A DNA stretch of 64,000 bases from Legionella_C dresdenensis (GTDB lineage Bacteria; Pseudomonadota; Gammaproteobacteria; Legionellales; Legionellaceae). The stretch is taken from positions 1 through 64,000 of the forward strand of contig NZ_JBHSAB010000003.1 in the NCBI RefSeq assembly GCF_042649825.1. The letters run 5' to 3'. Both the position numbers and the translations under genes were made by a program. The notes beneath the pieces are model-generated. The model worked only from the letters and a program-made list of their open reading frames with translations. It searched no databases and was not told the origin of the DNA. This document shows positions 17,276 through 26,266 of this stretch, one piece after another (the stretch's first letter is position 1; every line of letters starts with the position of its first letter).

Positions 17276-17524
17276 TTTTATAGCCTCATTTGCAATGTTA
17301 CTTTTTAATTATAGAAGAATTTTGGAAATCCAGGCTAATGAATAAACCAGCGTAAGTTGAGCTGCAAAGCCCAATACTTAGTTTCTACCTGGATAAACTT
17401 CAATTACACCGCTATATACATCAGGCGACACGAGCCACAAAGATATTAAAAATATCTCTGATTTTAAGGAAGAGTTAACAATTATTGTTTAAAATAAAGG
17501 TATAAGTTCAGTTCGGAGCGGTTG

Positions 17525-20500
17525 ATGACCATCAAAAACAATGAATTATTGCAGATCCTGACCACGATCAATGAAAAAGCAGTCCCTGATGCCGATATTT
17601 TGCAGGCGCTGGATGCTCTGTTAGCAGCAGGCAATGACTTGCCTAAATTTCGGGAAGCATTGAAATCTCAAGCGAAGTTCTGGACAAATGCAAAAATTGC
17701 CTTGGCTCCTAATGCGGAAGCGATAAAAAATGATGATACTTTTTTAACCGCTGCCGGTAATGGCGAGGCTGATAAAATTGAGTCATTACTTAGAGTGGCT
17801 GCCAGACAAAGGGCAATGCTTGCATTAAAAGCGGCAGATGATGCGTATATTATCAATATTATTCAAAAAGACGTGCCCGATGATTTACGTAAATTCTTAA
17901 TAGATAATACTCCAAAAAGCGGCATTAAAGCTCAAGATATTGGAGGCAACCATACCAGTACTGCTGTAATTGATAATGAATATGCCGAAAATATCAGACG
18001 CCAGGCAATTACTCTCCACTTACAAAAAACAATAAATAAGCTGCCGGCAGACCAAAGCAGTTTGGACAAGCTTAATCGTTTGAAAGAGAAAGAAGGTGAT
18101 CTGTCGGCGAAAATTCAGGCTTTAGGAATTGCCCAACCCATTGCGGACAAGATGGTAACTCCTGTAACTGTGGCAAATGTGAAAGAAGATATTTTGTTGC
18201 GTCAGTTTACTATCCGCCTCCCTACATTAATCCAGGGTCGTACGAATGAACAACTTGCTAATAATCTAATTGATTTTGATGCCTTTTTAAATGGGGAAGG
18301 TTTTGCTGAACTAACAAATGAAAACAAAAAAAAGGAAGCCAAAGCGCAGCTGGGGAATATATACCTTGAAAGAGCCACTGCTGCAATTAATGACATAAAT
18401 ACCCTTAAAGCCATAGGGCGTGAAAAAAATCTTGTCAATTTACGGGCATCATTCAAGCGGCCTGGTCAGAATGATACGTTTCTGGATGAGGTTTTAACCG
18501 AGCGCAATCAAGCAATTGTGCAGAACCGCGCTGCCCAAAGGGCATTGTCGCTTGCTATTGCGGCAACCACAGATATCACGGCATTAAAAGCAATTGCCGG
18601 CGCAAAAAACACTCAGATGCTGACACTGGCTTTAAGCAACCATAAAGCGACTGGTTTTGCCGATGCCGAAAACAATGAATTGCGTACCAAAGCGGTGACT
18701 GACGCTAACCGGGCTGATATTGTTGCGATAGCGCATGTCCAGTTACATCTTTTGCAAGCCAATGCCGATCAGGCGGCTGCACTGATTGAGCCTGGCACGC
18801 CAGAAACACTGAAAGAGCGTTTTGTAGGGCAGTTTCATAATCAGCAAAACCCTTTACCAAACCATATCACCGACGAGCACATTCAAAAATACTTTGCATC
18901 ACCCAAGAATGTGCTAACGGCGCGCAGGATGGCCTTAATCAGTTTTGCCAGACAAAATCTGAAAAACGTAGCGCCAGAGGCCTTAACGCAGAATCCTGAT
19001 GCAGCCTGGGTGCAGGCTAACCTCAATAAAAATGCTGCCGGGTTATTTGATGAAAGTTTTACAGCAGAATTCAAAAAGCATATGGCTGCTGCCCAAGCTC
19101 TGCAGACGCTCGCCGCTCAACCGGCAACCCCCGCGGGTAATCAGCAACTCATAGCCCACATCAACGGCGATAACCACAATTTGCCTGCCTCTGACAAGCA
19201 TAAGTTGCAAGCTGAAGTAACAACTATGCTGATTAATAATTGCGAACCGGGAAAATCAGCGTTGGTGCAGGAGCTGGCAACGGCGGGAAATGAAGAAAAA
19301 TTTAAAGAAACCCTGGGTAAATTCGGGATTAACCAACGAGACTGGGTTAATTCTGCAACCATGGAGCAGGTACAAAAAGCAGCGTGCAGCCGCAGCCTGG
19401 AATCCCAGGTTAAGAGTGCATCGCTCGCGCCGGGCGGCCACCAGGAATTATTAAGCGTGTTAAAAAGCAGGGATTTGAGCCAGCAACGCAAAATTCTGGC
19501 TGATTCCCGTGCTATTCCTGCTTTAGTGAATGCAAAGTCAGTAACGGAGTTACGTGATATGCTCGGCGTGCCCAGTTCTGAGTTGCGCGGGGTAGAGCGA
19601 GAACAGACCAGGCAGCAACTGGTGCAGAAATTTTATAACAGCACGCTTGCTGAAGTACTGGCCACCAATTTGTCGCAAGTCGCATTAAGTGAAGACAAGG
19701 TAAAAACCATTAATAACCTGCTGCTTGCCGCTAACGAGATTGATGCCTCATTATTGCAAAGAATACGTGGGGCGCTGGGAGTAAATCCGCAGGATTTTAA
19801 TGCGGTATTTACTGCCGATATTGTTGAAGAAATGAAGCGGCAGCATCAATTTAATCAGGATCTTTTTACCGCGTACCGTAACCCGGCGGTTGATTCTGTT
19901 GATAAAAAAGCAATGGAAGCCTTTTTACTGCTAATACCAAAAAACGATTCTTTCAGCACAGCCTGTCTCACTGCTTTTAAAGACGCCATGCTCGAGAAAA
20001 ACCGTCAGGATTGTATTGCAAAGATCAATCAAAAGGAGGCGCTGGTCAGGGTGTTGCCAGAGGGTTGGCAAGCTAAATTGACTACTGATTTGTTTAATCA
20101 GCTAAAACAGACCAAATCTCAGACTGATTATATTGCCAATTTTTCAACACAACTGGCGGCTGATAAACAAAAATTGCAGACTCTGATCACCGACTATGAC
20201 AAGTTTGAAACCGTTCACCAACAGATTGTTGAAGAAATTGAGCGTTTAAGCGCTGTCAATGACATGCTTTGGCTTACTCCCGGATTCCAGGGAACCGCTA
20301 AAAATAATGCAAACAAGGTGCGCGATCACTTCAAGAGAATTGCGGGTGGGTGTGATCTTATTGTAAATCATTTACAGTATCAGCAGAACTCGCTACAAGG
20401 TTTGCTTGCCAGTTTGCCATCAAATCGGTCATCAATTACTGATAAGGAAAATTTAAAGGCGCTGGAAAAACATAAGAAAGAAATTGAAAGCCACTTGGCT

Positions 20501-21460
20501 GCAGTTGAAGAAAATCTGGCGTTTTACCAGAAAATGCAACGCAAATTATATGGCAATCCTGATAAAACCAATTCACCGCTGGCAAAACACGGAATTCTGA
20601 ATTTGGTTGAGCAGGCTTATCATAATCGTATGGATGTGACGTTTACCGGCTTTGATTGCACCATTAACGATTATCCAATAGGTGAAAAAGACGCCCATAT
20701 TGACAAGGCCTGGCAGGGCAAAGTTGTTGATCAAAGCGGCATGACTAACCTTGCGGTTAATAGTTCTGCGGCATCTAAAGGCTACAGTTATGGCGAGCGC
20801 AGCCATGTTGCTGACGGATTTTTTCGCGAATACGCGATTAAATGCGCTGATATTCAGGAGCAGAATGAGCCGCCAAAACCCGATGTAGGTTACTTTATTG
20901 AAGAGCGTCATGGCGAAGCCAAGGCGAAAACCCAGGACGGAAAAACTCGTTTTGAGCCAAGTGTGACGTTTACTCTGGCTAAATTCCCGGAGTCTAAAGC
21001 GGGGCGGGTAAAATATGCCATGGCCGCAGCAACCCAGATTCTTGCTAATCTTGACGGTCCGCCGGGTAAAGATGCAATTGTTTTAGGGGGAAAAAATACA
21101 GAGGAAGTAAAATATATCTGGACCGCTTTGATGATCCTGGGTAAGCACACTCCCAATATGCGTTTTGGCGCAGAGGCCATTAAAATATCTGCCGGAACTG
21201 GATTTGTTGTAAAAGATGAATATAATTTTGTTGGCAGGTGGTCTGATCAATCGTGTTATAGTAAACATTTTAAAGATAATCCGGATGTTAAAAAATATTG
21301 TGAAGGGCTTAAAAACCTGGCGGATGAGAAAAAACGCAGTGAGAAAGGAAAAGATCAGGTTATTGCTGATGCGCAGAATGCGTCAAAAAACATGAAAGAT
21401 GGCTTGAACGAATTAAAAGGCGTAACCCCTGAGCCGGAAAAACCTACTTTCCGACCCTAA
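17525..21460 (+). CDS. Giant helical protein with internal repeats, 1311 aa (effector candidate)
   Basis: Starts at ATG 17525 with GGAG seven bases upstream; the frame also opens one codon earlier at a TTG. No signal peptide or membrane segments. The first third contains helical repeats of about 55-60 residues, best seen in INDINTLKAIGREKN (about 290-304) and TDITALKAIAGAKN (about 350-363). Coiled-coil stretches occur near 930-1010 (EIERLSAVNDML, LEKHKKEIESHLAAVEENL). The last 300 residues look like a separate alpha/beta domain (VTFTGFDCTINDYPIGEKDAHIDKAW region and YIWTALMILGKH). The tail is charged, then ELKGVTPEPEKPTFRP. Size, repeats and lack of known domains resemble Dot/Icm effectors, but no function can be named. 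The 245-bp region before it holds only a decayed GTAGGTTGGG-type repeat near 17350. Confidence 0.75.
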   Translation: MTIKNNELLQILTTINEKAVPDADILQALDALLAAGNDLPKFREALKSQAKFWTNAKIALAPNAEAIKNDDTFLTAAGNGEADKIESLLRVAARQRAMLALKAADDAYIINIIQKDVPDDLRKFLIDNTPKSGIKAQDIGGNHTSTAVIDNEYAENIRRQAITLHLQKTINKLPADQSSLDKLNRLKEKEGDLSAKIQALGIAQPIADKMVTPVTVANVKEDILLRQFTIRLPTLIQGRTNEQLANNLIDFDAFLNGEGFAELTNENKKKEAKAQLGNIYLERATAAINDINTLKAIGREKNLVNLRASFKRPGQNDTFLDEVLTERNQAIVQNRAAQRALSLAIAATTDITALKAIAGAKNTQMLTLALSNHKATGFADAENNELRTKAVTDANRADIVAIAHVQLHLLQANADQAAALIEPGTPETLKERFVGQFHNQQNPLPNHITDEHIQKYFASPKNVLTARRMALISFARQNLKNVAPEALTQNPDAAWVQANLNKNAAGLFDESFTAEFKKHMAAAQALQTLAAQPATPAGNQQLIAHINGDNHNLPASDKHKLQAEVTTMLINNCEPGKSALVQELATAGNEEKFKETLGKFGINQRDWVNSATMEQVQKAACSRSLESQVKSASLAPGGHQELLSVLKSRDLSQQRKILADSRAIPALVNAKSVTELRDMLGVPSSELRGVEREQTRQQLVQKFYNSTLAEVLATNLSQVALSEDKVKTINNLLLAANEIDASLLQRIRGALGVNPQDFNAVFTADIVEEMKRQHQFNQDLFTAYRNPAVDSVDKKAMEAFLLLIPKNDSFSTACLTAFKDAMLEKNRQDCIAKINQKEALVRVLPEGWQAKLTTDLFNQLKQTKSQTDYIANFSTQLAADKQKLQTLITDYDKFETVHQQIVEEIERLSAVNDMLWLTPGFQGTAKNNANKVRDHFKRIAGGCDLIVNHLQYQQNSLQGLLASLPSNRSSITDKENLKALEKHKKEIESHLAAVEENLAFYQKMQRKLYGNPDKTNSPLAKHGILNLVEQAYHNRMDVTFTGFDCTINDYPIGEKDAHIDKAWQGKVVDQSGMTNLAVNSSAASKGYSYGERSHVADGFFREYAIKCADIQEQNEPPKPDVGYFIEERHGEAKAKTQDGKTRFEPSVTFTLAKFPESKAGRVKYAMAAATQILANLDGPPGKDAIVLGGKNTEEVKYIWTALMILGKHTPNMRFGAEAIKISAGTGFVVKDEYNFVGRWSDQSCYSKHFKDNPDVKKYCEGLKNLADEKKRSEKGKDQVIADAQNASKNMKDGLNELKGVTPEPEKPTFRP

Positions 21461-21491
21461 GTTGTATAATTTGCAAATGAAGAAGGCGAGC

Positions 21492-22298
21492 ATGAATAAA
21501 AATCGACTGCCAATAGGTGTATTTGACTCAGGGATGGGCGGCCTGACGGTATTACGCCAATTAAAACAAGCGCTGCCTGATGAATCCTTTATTTATCTGG
21601 GCGACACCGCGCGTCTGCCTTATGGTACAAAAAGTCCGGAAACTGTTCAGCAATATGCATCGCAAATGGCCAGAGCACTGGTTGAACGCCGGATAAAGGC
21701 GCTGGTTATTGCCTGTAATACAGCAACAACCGCTGCTTTGCCTCACTTACAGGCTATGCTGCCTGATATTCCGGTGCTTGGGGTAGTAAAGCCTGGCGCA
21801 GCAGCTGTAGTAGCAGCCACCAGAAATCGGCGTATTGCGGTGCTTGCGACTGAAACAACGATTGCCTCACAGGCTTATCATCGGTTAATTACAGAGCAAT
21901 TGCCGGATGCCGTGATTAATGCCAAAGCCTGTAGTGTACTGGTTGCCTTGGCTGAAGAGGGCATGGTTAGCAACCAGGTTGCCCGTGAAGCCTTGTCACA
22001 TTACCTCACCGGCTTGACCGAAGAAGACACTTTGCTGCTAGGATGTACCCATTTCCCCGTTTTCAGACCGTTGTTAACTCAACTCCTGCCTGCTCGCGTG
22101 ACTATTGTTGATTCTGCCGAAGCAACTGCTTCTGCGCTTTATAAAGTATTAGATAAAGAAAGATTGGCAACCGATTTATCCGGAAAATCTACCATTCATT
22201 ATCTGGTAACCGATTCGATTGCAAGATTTCAGAAAGTTGGCGAAATATTTTTAGGCGAAGCGTTAAGCGAGGATAGTATTGAATTGATTGATGCCTGA
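21492..22298 (+). CDS. murI: Glutamate racemase
   Basis: Interconverts L- and D-glutamate to supply D-Glu for peptidoglycan. The 268-residue product has the N-terminal signature PIGVFDSGMGGLTVLR, the first catalytic cysteine in ACNTATTAALP (C75) and the second in LLLGCTHFPVF. The frame extends back to a TTG at 21462, but the ATG at 21492 has a better context (GAAGGCGAG) and gives the standard length. It follows the giant gene by 31 bases. Confidence 0.96.
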   Translation: MNKNRLPIGVFDSGMGGLTVLRQLKQALPDESFIYLGDTARLPYGTKSPETVQQYASQMARALVERRIKALVIACNTATTAALPHLQAMLPDIPVLGVVKPGAAAVVAATRNRRIAVLATETTIASQAYHRLITEQLPDAVINAKACSVLVALAEEGMVSNQVAREALSHYLTGLTEEDTLLLGCTHFPVFRPLLTQLLPARVTIVDSAEATASALYKVLDKERLATDLSGKSTIHYLVTDSIARFQKVGEIFLGEALSEDSIELIDA

Positions 22299-22349
22299 AT
22301 GGTTTCAATGTCTACATGCCACGGCTCCTGACATTAAGTTAAAGATACT

Positions 22350-22370
22350 GTCACCCCTTCGCGGGATGAC
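22350..22370. repeat. GTCATCCC-family palindrome
   Basis: GTCACCCC-TTCGC-GGGATGAC lies in the gap between the convergent murI and recombinase genes. It belongs to the same family as the copies at 7378, 36587 and 58659, and may act as a bidirectional terminator. Confidence 0.65.
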
Positions 22371-22394
22371 AAATTTTCATAACTTGCATGAATT

Positions 22395-23618
22395 TTACTC
22401 TTCCATAATCGCTATTTTTTTCTTCCGGGCAGACTGATAGCGTGCCTGTTTTTCGACATCAATATAACGATCGGTTGTTGCGCTTGAGCTGTGGCCAGCA
22501 TCATCCCGCACATGCTCGCGCGGCCTTATTTTGACATCTTCTGAAATGCCGGTATGACGTAACCAGTGGACAGTCGCAGCGCTTAAGCCATCTGCTTCTT
22601 CAGGATGATTTTGCTGGCGTAAATAATCCGCTCCCAAATCAAAACAACGTTGAATCAACCGGCGTAACGGCGCGGTATCAGCCATAGGACCATTACCTTT
22701 GATTTTGGGAATTAGCGGCGAATTATCAGCTGCAGTGGGTAGGGGACTTAAGCCCAGAAAGAGACGCCAGCGGGTAAGGCTTTTGAGCATTGCTTCGCTG
22801 ACTGCGACTTGCCTCTCCTTGTTACCCTTGCCAACCGTAGTAAACCACCAGAAGCCGCTGCTGTCGCGTGAAAAATCATTCATAGTTGGAATCCAGCGGT
22901 CGCTGGCGGCAAGTTCTGATATTCGCAGATACATTCCATAAAGCATGCTTAAAATAAATAAAGTCCGCTCATGCATTTCAGGATTTTCTACTGCCAATAC
23001 CTCCGCAGCATGCAATACCGCCTGCCATTGCAAGACACTTAATCGCCTGACAGGGGCCGCCTGCTGTTTTTTGCGGACGAACTTACTCTTTTGCCGAATC
23101 AGCGCCACCGGATTGGAATATAGGTACTCTTCGGCGATTAAAAAATTAAAAAGCGTACTTAAAATGGCGAAAATCTCCTGAATAGCGCCTTGCGATAGAG
23201 CAAATTGCTCCAGAGTCGGGGTATTGCCCTGTTTGCGCGAGATTTTGCTGATAGTAACTACAAATGGACGCCATTCAACATTGGGTTGGCGCAAACCGTC
23301 TTTCTCAATAAAACGAGGCACTTTTTTAAGGCTTATCCAGCTAGCGGGCGGATTTTGGCAAAAACGGATATATTGCTCAATATCGTCGCGCTTGAGTTCT
23401 TTCAGTTCAGCCTTGCGGATATGCCAGCACCATTGCAGCAGCCTTTCAGCTTCCCGCCGGTAGCTGTTAAAAGTACCCTCGCTGCCGCAATAACTTTTTA
23501 GAAAGGAGAGCGTCCGGGTGAAGTCTTCCCGGTACAGAGCATCAGGCAGTACCGCATATAAATGATTATTATGCAGATTATCCAGATTATCAAAAAGGGG
23601 CAGCAATGCGGTTTTCAT
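22395..23618 (-). CDS. Tyrosine recombinase (phage integrase family)
   Basis: A 407-residue site-specific recombinase. An N-terminal SAM-like DNA-binding domain (about residues 30-190) precedes the catalytic domain with the full set of active residues: Arg in LRISELAAS, Lys in VGKGNKERQV, His/Arg in HWLRHTGIS, His in GHSSSATTDRYID and the tyrosine of RYID. It could be an integrase of a lost element or a domesticated chromosomal recombinase. No excisionase, phage or plasmid genes accompany it. It points away from the tRNA cluster that begins 128 bases upstream of its start, so it does not show the usual integrase-at-tRNA-3'-end arrangement. Confidence 0.9.
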   Translation of the reverse strand: MKTALLPLFDNLDNLHNNHLYAVLPDALYREDFTRTLSFLKSYCGSEGTFNSYRREAERLLQWCWHIRKAELKELKRDDIEQYIRFCQNPPASWISLKKVPRFIEKDGLRQPNVEWRPFVVTISKISRKQGNTPTLEQFALSQGAIQEIFAILSTLFNFLIAEEYLYSNPVALIRQKSKFVRKKQQAAPVRRLSVLQWQAVLHAAEVLAVENPEMHERTLFILSMLYGMYLRISELAASDRWIPTMNDFSRDSSGFWWFTTVGKGNKERQVAVSEAMLKSLTRWRLFLGLSPLPTAADNSPLIPKIKGNGPMADTAPLRRLIQRCFDLGADYLRQQNHPEEADGLSAATVHWLRHTGISEDVKIRPREHVRDDAGHSSSATTDRYIDVEKQARYQSARKKKIAIMEE

Positions 23619-23690
23619 AAGAGGATACTATCCTGGAAAGTTATTTTTTTTACAATTTAACAAAATATAAAATAAATTTCATTTTATATC

Positions 23691-23719
23691 TTGACCTTCG
23701 CACATTCTCTGAGTATCAT
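23691..23719 (+). promoter_or_regulatory. Sigma-70 promoter for the tRNA-Pro/Arg/His cluster
   Basis: TTGACC (23691-23696) and TATCAT (23714-23719) are separated by exactly 17 bases, ending 26 bases before tRNA-Pro. The upstream region is very AT-rich (UP-element-like). GTCCTAGGAC just after the -10 is a short palindrome. Confidence 0.75.
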
Positions 23720-23745
23720 TTGCGCTCTGTCCTAGGACGGGTTTT

Positions 23746-23822
23746 CGGGGTGTAGCGCAGTCTGGTAGCGCGCCTGCTTTGGGAGCAGGATGTCGGGGGT
23801 TCGAATCCCTCCACCCCGACCA
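23746..23822 (+). tRNA. tRNA-Pro (UGG)
   Basis: Cloverleaf of 77 bases including an encoded CCA. The acceptor stem is CGGGGTG/CACCCCG, the anticodon loop TTTGGGA gives anticodon TGG, and the T arm contains GGTTCGAAT. It is first of three tRNAs transcribed together. Confidence 0.96.
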
Positions 23823-23829
23823 GTTTATT

Positions 23830-23906
23830 GCGCCCGTAGCTCATCTGGATAGAGCATCGGCCTTCTAAGCCGAGGGTAGCAGGTTCGAATCCTGCCGGGC
23901 GTGCCA
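23830..23906 (+). tRNA. tRNA-Arg (UCU)
   Basis: 77 bases with encoded CCA. The acceptor stem GCGCCCG pairs with CGGGCGT (one G-U pair), the anticodon stem is TCGGC/GCCGA and the loop CTTCTAA gives TCT. It follows tRNA-Pro by seven bases. Confidence 0.95.
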
Positions 23907-23937
23907 ACGTTTGTGCAGATTTTCCTGTTTTAGTATG

Positions 23938-24013
23938 GTGGACGTAGCTCAGTTGGTAGAGCCCCGGGTTGTGATCCCGGTTGTCGTGGGTTCGAATCCC
24001 ATCGTTCACCCCA
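23938..24013 (+). tRNA. tRNA-His (GUG)
   Basis: Acceptor stem GTGGACG/CGTTCAC with encoded CCA. The anticodon stem is CCGGG/CCCGG and the loop TTGTGAT gives GTG. The base before the stem is G (23937), the G-1 expected in tRNA-His, opposite discriminator C. Confidence 0.95.
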
Positions 24014-24062
24014 GTTTTTATAATCTTCTTTTAAAAATAACGTAACAGATTCATTCTGAGTC

Positions 24063-24091
24063 TTTACAATACAGGCATACTGTTTGATAAT
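24063..24091 (+). promoter_or_regulatory. Sigma-70 promoter for tRNA-Leu and probably tig
   Basis: TTTACA (24063-24068) and GATAAT (24086-24091) are 17 bases apart, 12 bases before tRNA-Leu. With no terminator between tRNA-Leu and tig, this promoter may also drive tig-clpP-clpX. Confidence 0.65.
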
Positions 24092-24103
24092 TCCACCCTG
24101 TTT

Positions 24104-24188
24104 GCGAAAGTGGCGGAACTGGTAGACGCGCTGGATTTAGGTTCCAGTGGGGTAACCTGTGAGAGTTCGAGTCTCTCCTTTCGCACCA
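24104..24188 (+). tRNA. tRNA-Leu (UAG)
   Basis: 85 bases with a long variable arm, as expected for leucine. The acceptor stem is GCGAAAG/CTTTCGC plus ACCA, the anticodon stem CTGGA/TCCAG and the loop TTTAGGT gives TAG. tig starts 30 bases after its 3' end. Confidence 0.96.
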
Positions 24189-24217
24189 TTTCATCACAAT
24201 ATCTTAGAGGTGACTAG

Positions 24218-25549
24218 ATGCAAGTTTCTGTTGAAACCCTTAACGGTTTGGAGCGTAAAGTAACAGTTTCAGTACCTACTGAAAAAGTTGAAGAGGAAGT
24301 AAGTGTTCGCTTGCGCAACCTCGCCAAGAAAGTAAAAATGGATGGCTACCGTCCGGGTAAAGCGCCTATGGCTCGAGTACAAAGCAAATATTCTGACAGT
24401 GTCCGTCTGGATGTTGCCCGTGAAATGGTGCAGCCATCATTATTCCAGGCTCTGGAAGAAAAAAAATTAAGCCCTGCCGGTTACCCCTCTGTTGAAATTG
24501 ATACGCTTGAAGAAGGTAAAGATTTTACATTCACTGCTTTATTTGAAGTGCTGCCCGAAATCAAAATTAAAGAGCTGGACGGCGATAAAATTGAAGTTAT
24601 CCGTGCGGAAGTAAAAGACAGCGATGTGGATAGCATGCTCGACAAATTACGTGAGCAAAATAAAGAGTGGCATGAAGTGTCGCGCGCTATCAAAGACGGT
24701 GATAAAGCCATTATTGATTTTGAAGGCTTTATAGACGGTGAAGCATTTGCCGGCGGAAAAGCAAATGATTTTGAGATTGTTATTGGCTCAAATTCAATGA
24801 TTCCTGGTTTTGAAAGCGGTCTTATCGGCGCCGAGAAAGACAAACCATTGGAAATCAATGTGAAATTCCCTGAAAACTATGGTCACGAGCCGCTTGCAGG
24901 GAAAGACGCAACGTTCAAAATTACTGTCCATAAAGTTCAGGAAGGCCGTTTACCTGAATTAAATGAAGCGTTTTCTGAAAAATTTAATATCACAGAGGGC
25001 GGTGTTGACGCGCTGAAAAAAGATATCAGAGAAAATATGGCCCGTGAACTTGATCGCCGTGTCGGCACAATGAACCGCGAACGTATTTTTGACAAATTAC
25101 TGGCTGCTAATCCGTTTGATCTGCCTGCTACACTGGTTGATCAGGAAATTGAGCACCTGAAACATGAAATGTATCATCGCCTGTTCGGTCATGCGCATCA
25201 TGACAATGAGCAAATTCCTGATTTTCCACGTGAGCTGTTTGAAGACAAAGCCAAACGCCGTGTTCACCTGGGCTTACTGGTTAACGAATATGTCACTATG
25301 CATGAGTTAAAAGCCGATAAAGCGCGTGTTGAAGCAATGATTGAAAAATTTGCCAGTGCGTATGAAAATCCAGATGAATTGCGTAACTGGTATAAAAACA
25401 GCAAGGAACATTATGCTGAAATTGAAGCCCTGGTTATGGAAGAAATAGTGGCTGAAAAAATCAGTGAAAGTGCTAAACTTGTTGAGAAAGATACAAGTTA
25501 TGATGATGTAATGAACCCCAAACAGGATAAACAAGATCAAGGAGAATAA
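24218..25549 (+). CDS. tig: Trigger factor
   Basis: The ribosome-bound chaperone that meets nascent chains. At 443 residues it has the usual three parts: the N-terminal ribosome-binding domain with the signature VKMDGYRPGKAPMARV (about residues 38-53; family GFRxGKxP), the FKBP-type prolyl isomerase domain (about 155-240, DKAIIDFEGFIDGEAFAGGKA) and the long helical C-terminal arms. GAGGTGA precedes the ATG. It starts 30 bases behind tRNA-Leu and ends two bases before clpP. Confidence 0.97.
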   Translation: MQVSVETLNGLERKVTVSVPTEKVEEEVSVRLRNLAKKVKMDGYRPGKAPMARVQSKYSDSVRLDVAREMVQPSLFQALEEKKLSPAGYPSVEIDTLEEGKDFTFTALFEVLPEIKIKELDGDKIEVIRAEVKDSDVDSMLDKLREQNKEWHEVSRAIKDGDKAIIDFEGFIDGEAFAGGKANDFEIVIGSNSMIPGFESGLIGAEKDKPLEINVKFPENYGHEPLAGKDATFKITVHKVQEGRLPELNEAFSEKFNITEGGVDALKKDIRENMARELDRRVGTMNRERIFDKLLAANPFDLPATLVDQEIEHLKHEMYHRLFGHAHHDNEQIPDFPRELFEDKAKRRVHLGLLVNEYVTMHELKADKARVEAMIEKFASAYENPDELRNWYKNSKEHYAEIEALVMEEIVAEKISESAKLVEKDTSYDDVMNPKQDKQDQGE

Positions 25550-25551
25550 TA

Positions 25552-26175
25552 ATGGGGGATTCTGAGAACATAATAAGAAATGCCAGCGGCCTTGTGCCGA
25601 TGGTAATTGAGCAGACCTCTCGCGGTGAACGCTCTTATGATATTTACTCACGTTTGCTGAAAGACAGAATTATCTTTTTGCTGGGTGAAGTTGAAGATCA
25701 TATGGCTAACCTGGTTGTCGCCCAGTTGCTGTTTCTTGAATCAGAAAATCCGGAAAAGGATATCTACCTGTACATCAACTCACCGGGTGGTGTTGTGACT
25801 GCAGGTTTGGCTATTTATGATACGATCCAGTTTATCAAGCCAGACGTCAGCACATTGTGTATAGGTCAGGCAGCGAGTGCGGCTGCGTTATTATTATGCG
25901 CGGGAGCAGAAGGCAAGCGCTTTTGTCTGCCGAATTCCCGGGTAATGATTCATCAGCCATTGGGTGGATACCGTGGTCAGGCAACTGATATTGAAATCCA
26001 TGCCCGCGAAACATTGCTGATTCGTGAGCGTTTGAACAGTATCATGGCTAACCACACAGGAAAAACACCCGAGCAGATTATGCGGGATACAGAGCGGGAT
26101 AACTTTATGAGCGCTACTCAGGCTATGGAATATGGCTTGATCGATAAAGTGTTGTATGATCGTGATTCTGTTTAG
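25552..26175 (+). CDS. clpP: ATP-dependent Clp protease proteolytic subunit
   Basis: The serine-protease chamber of ClpXP. The 207-residue protein has the catalytic serine in GQAASAAALL, the histidine in VMIHQPLGG and the conserved YINSPGGVVTAGLAIYDT strand. Residues 1-15 form a likely propeptide. AGGAG lies seven bases before the ATG and only two bases separate it from tig. Confidence 0.97.
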   Translation: MGDSENIIRNASGLVPMVIEQTSRGERSYDIYSRLLKDRIIFLLGEVEDHMANLVVAQLLFLESENPEKDIYLYINSPGGVVTAGLAIYDTIQFIKPDVSTLCIGQAASAAALLLCAGAEGKRFCLPNSRVMIHQPLGGYRGQATDIEIHARETLLIRERLNSIMANHTGKTPEQIMRDTERDNFMSATQAMEYGLIDKVLYDRDSV

Positions 26176-26183
26176 TTAGACGA

Positions 26184-26211
26184 AGCATACCCTGCTGCAG
26201 CAGGGTATGCT
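26184..26211 (+). promoter_or_regulatory. Perfect hairpin between clpP and clpX
   Basis: Twelve perfectly paired bases (AGCATACCCTGC against GCAGGGTATGCT) with a TGCA tetraloop, 56 bases before clpX. No T-run follows, so it is unlikely to be a full terminator. An RNA-processing site, an attenuator or a stabiliser of clpP mRNA are possible. Confidence 0.6.
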
Positions 26212-26266
26212 ATACCAGTTTCTGGCGATTTTGATGTAAGACATCAGTTGAGAAAGGGGTTTGTAG

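Noticed and set aside
17474..17497. TTAACAATT-TTTAAAAT as a PmrA-type box before the 1311-residue gene
   Set aside because: The two halves do not have the required 11-base phasing and the second half is a poor match.
23746..24013. Regular tRNA spacing read as a repeat array or CRISPR
   Set aside because: The units are three different tRNAs; no CRISPR-like repeat-spacer array was seen in the window.
22395..24188. A genomic island bounded by the recombinase and the tRNA cluster
   Set aside because: No cargo genes lie between them and no repeat of a tRNA 3' end was found.
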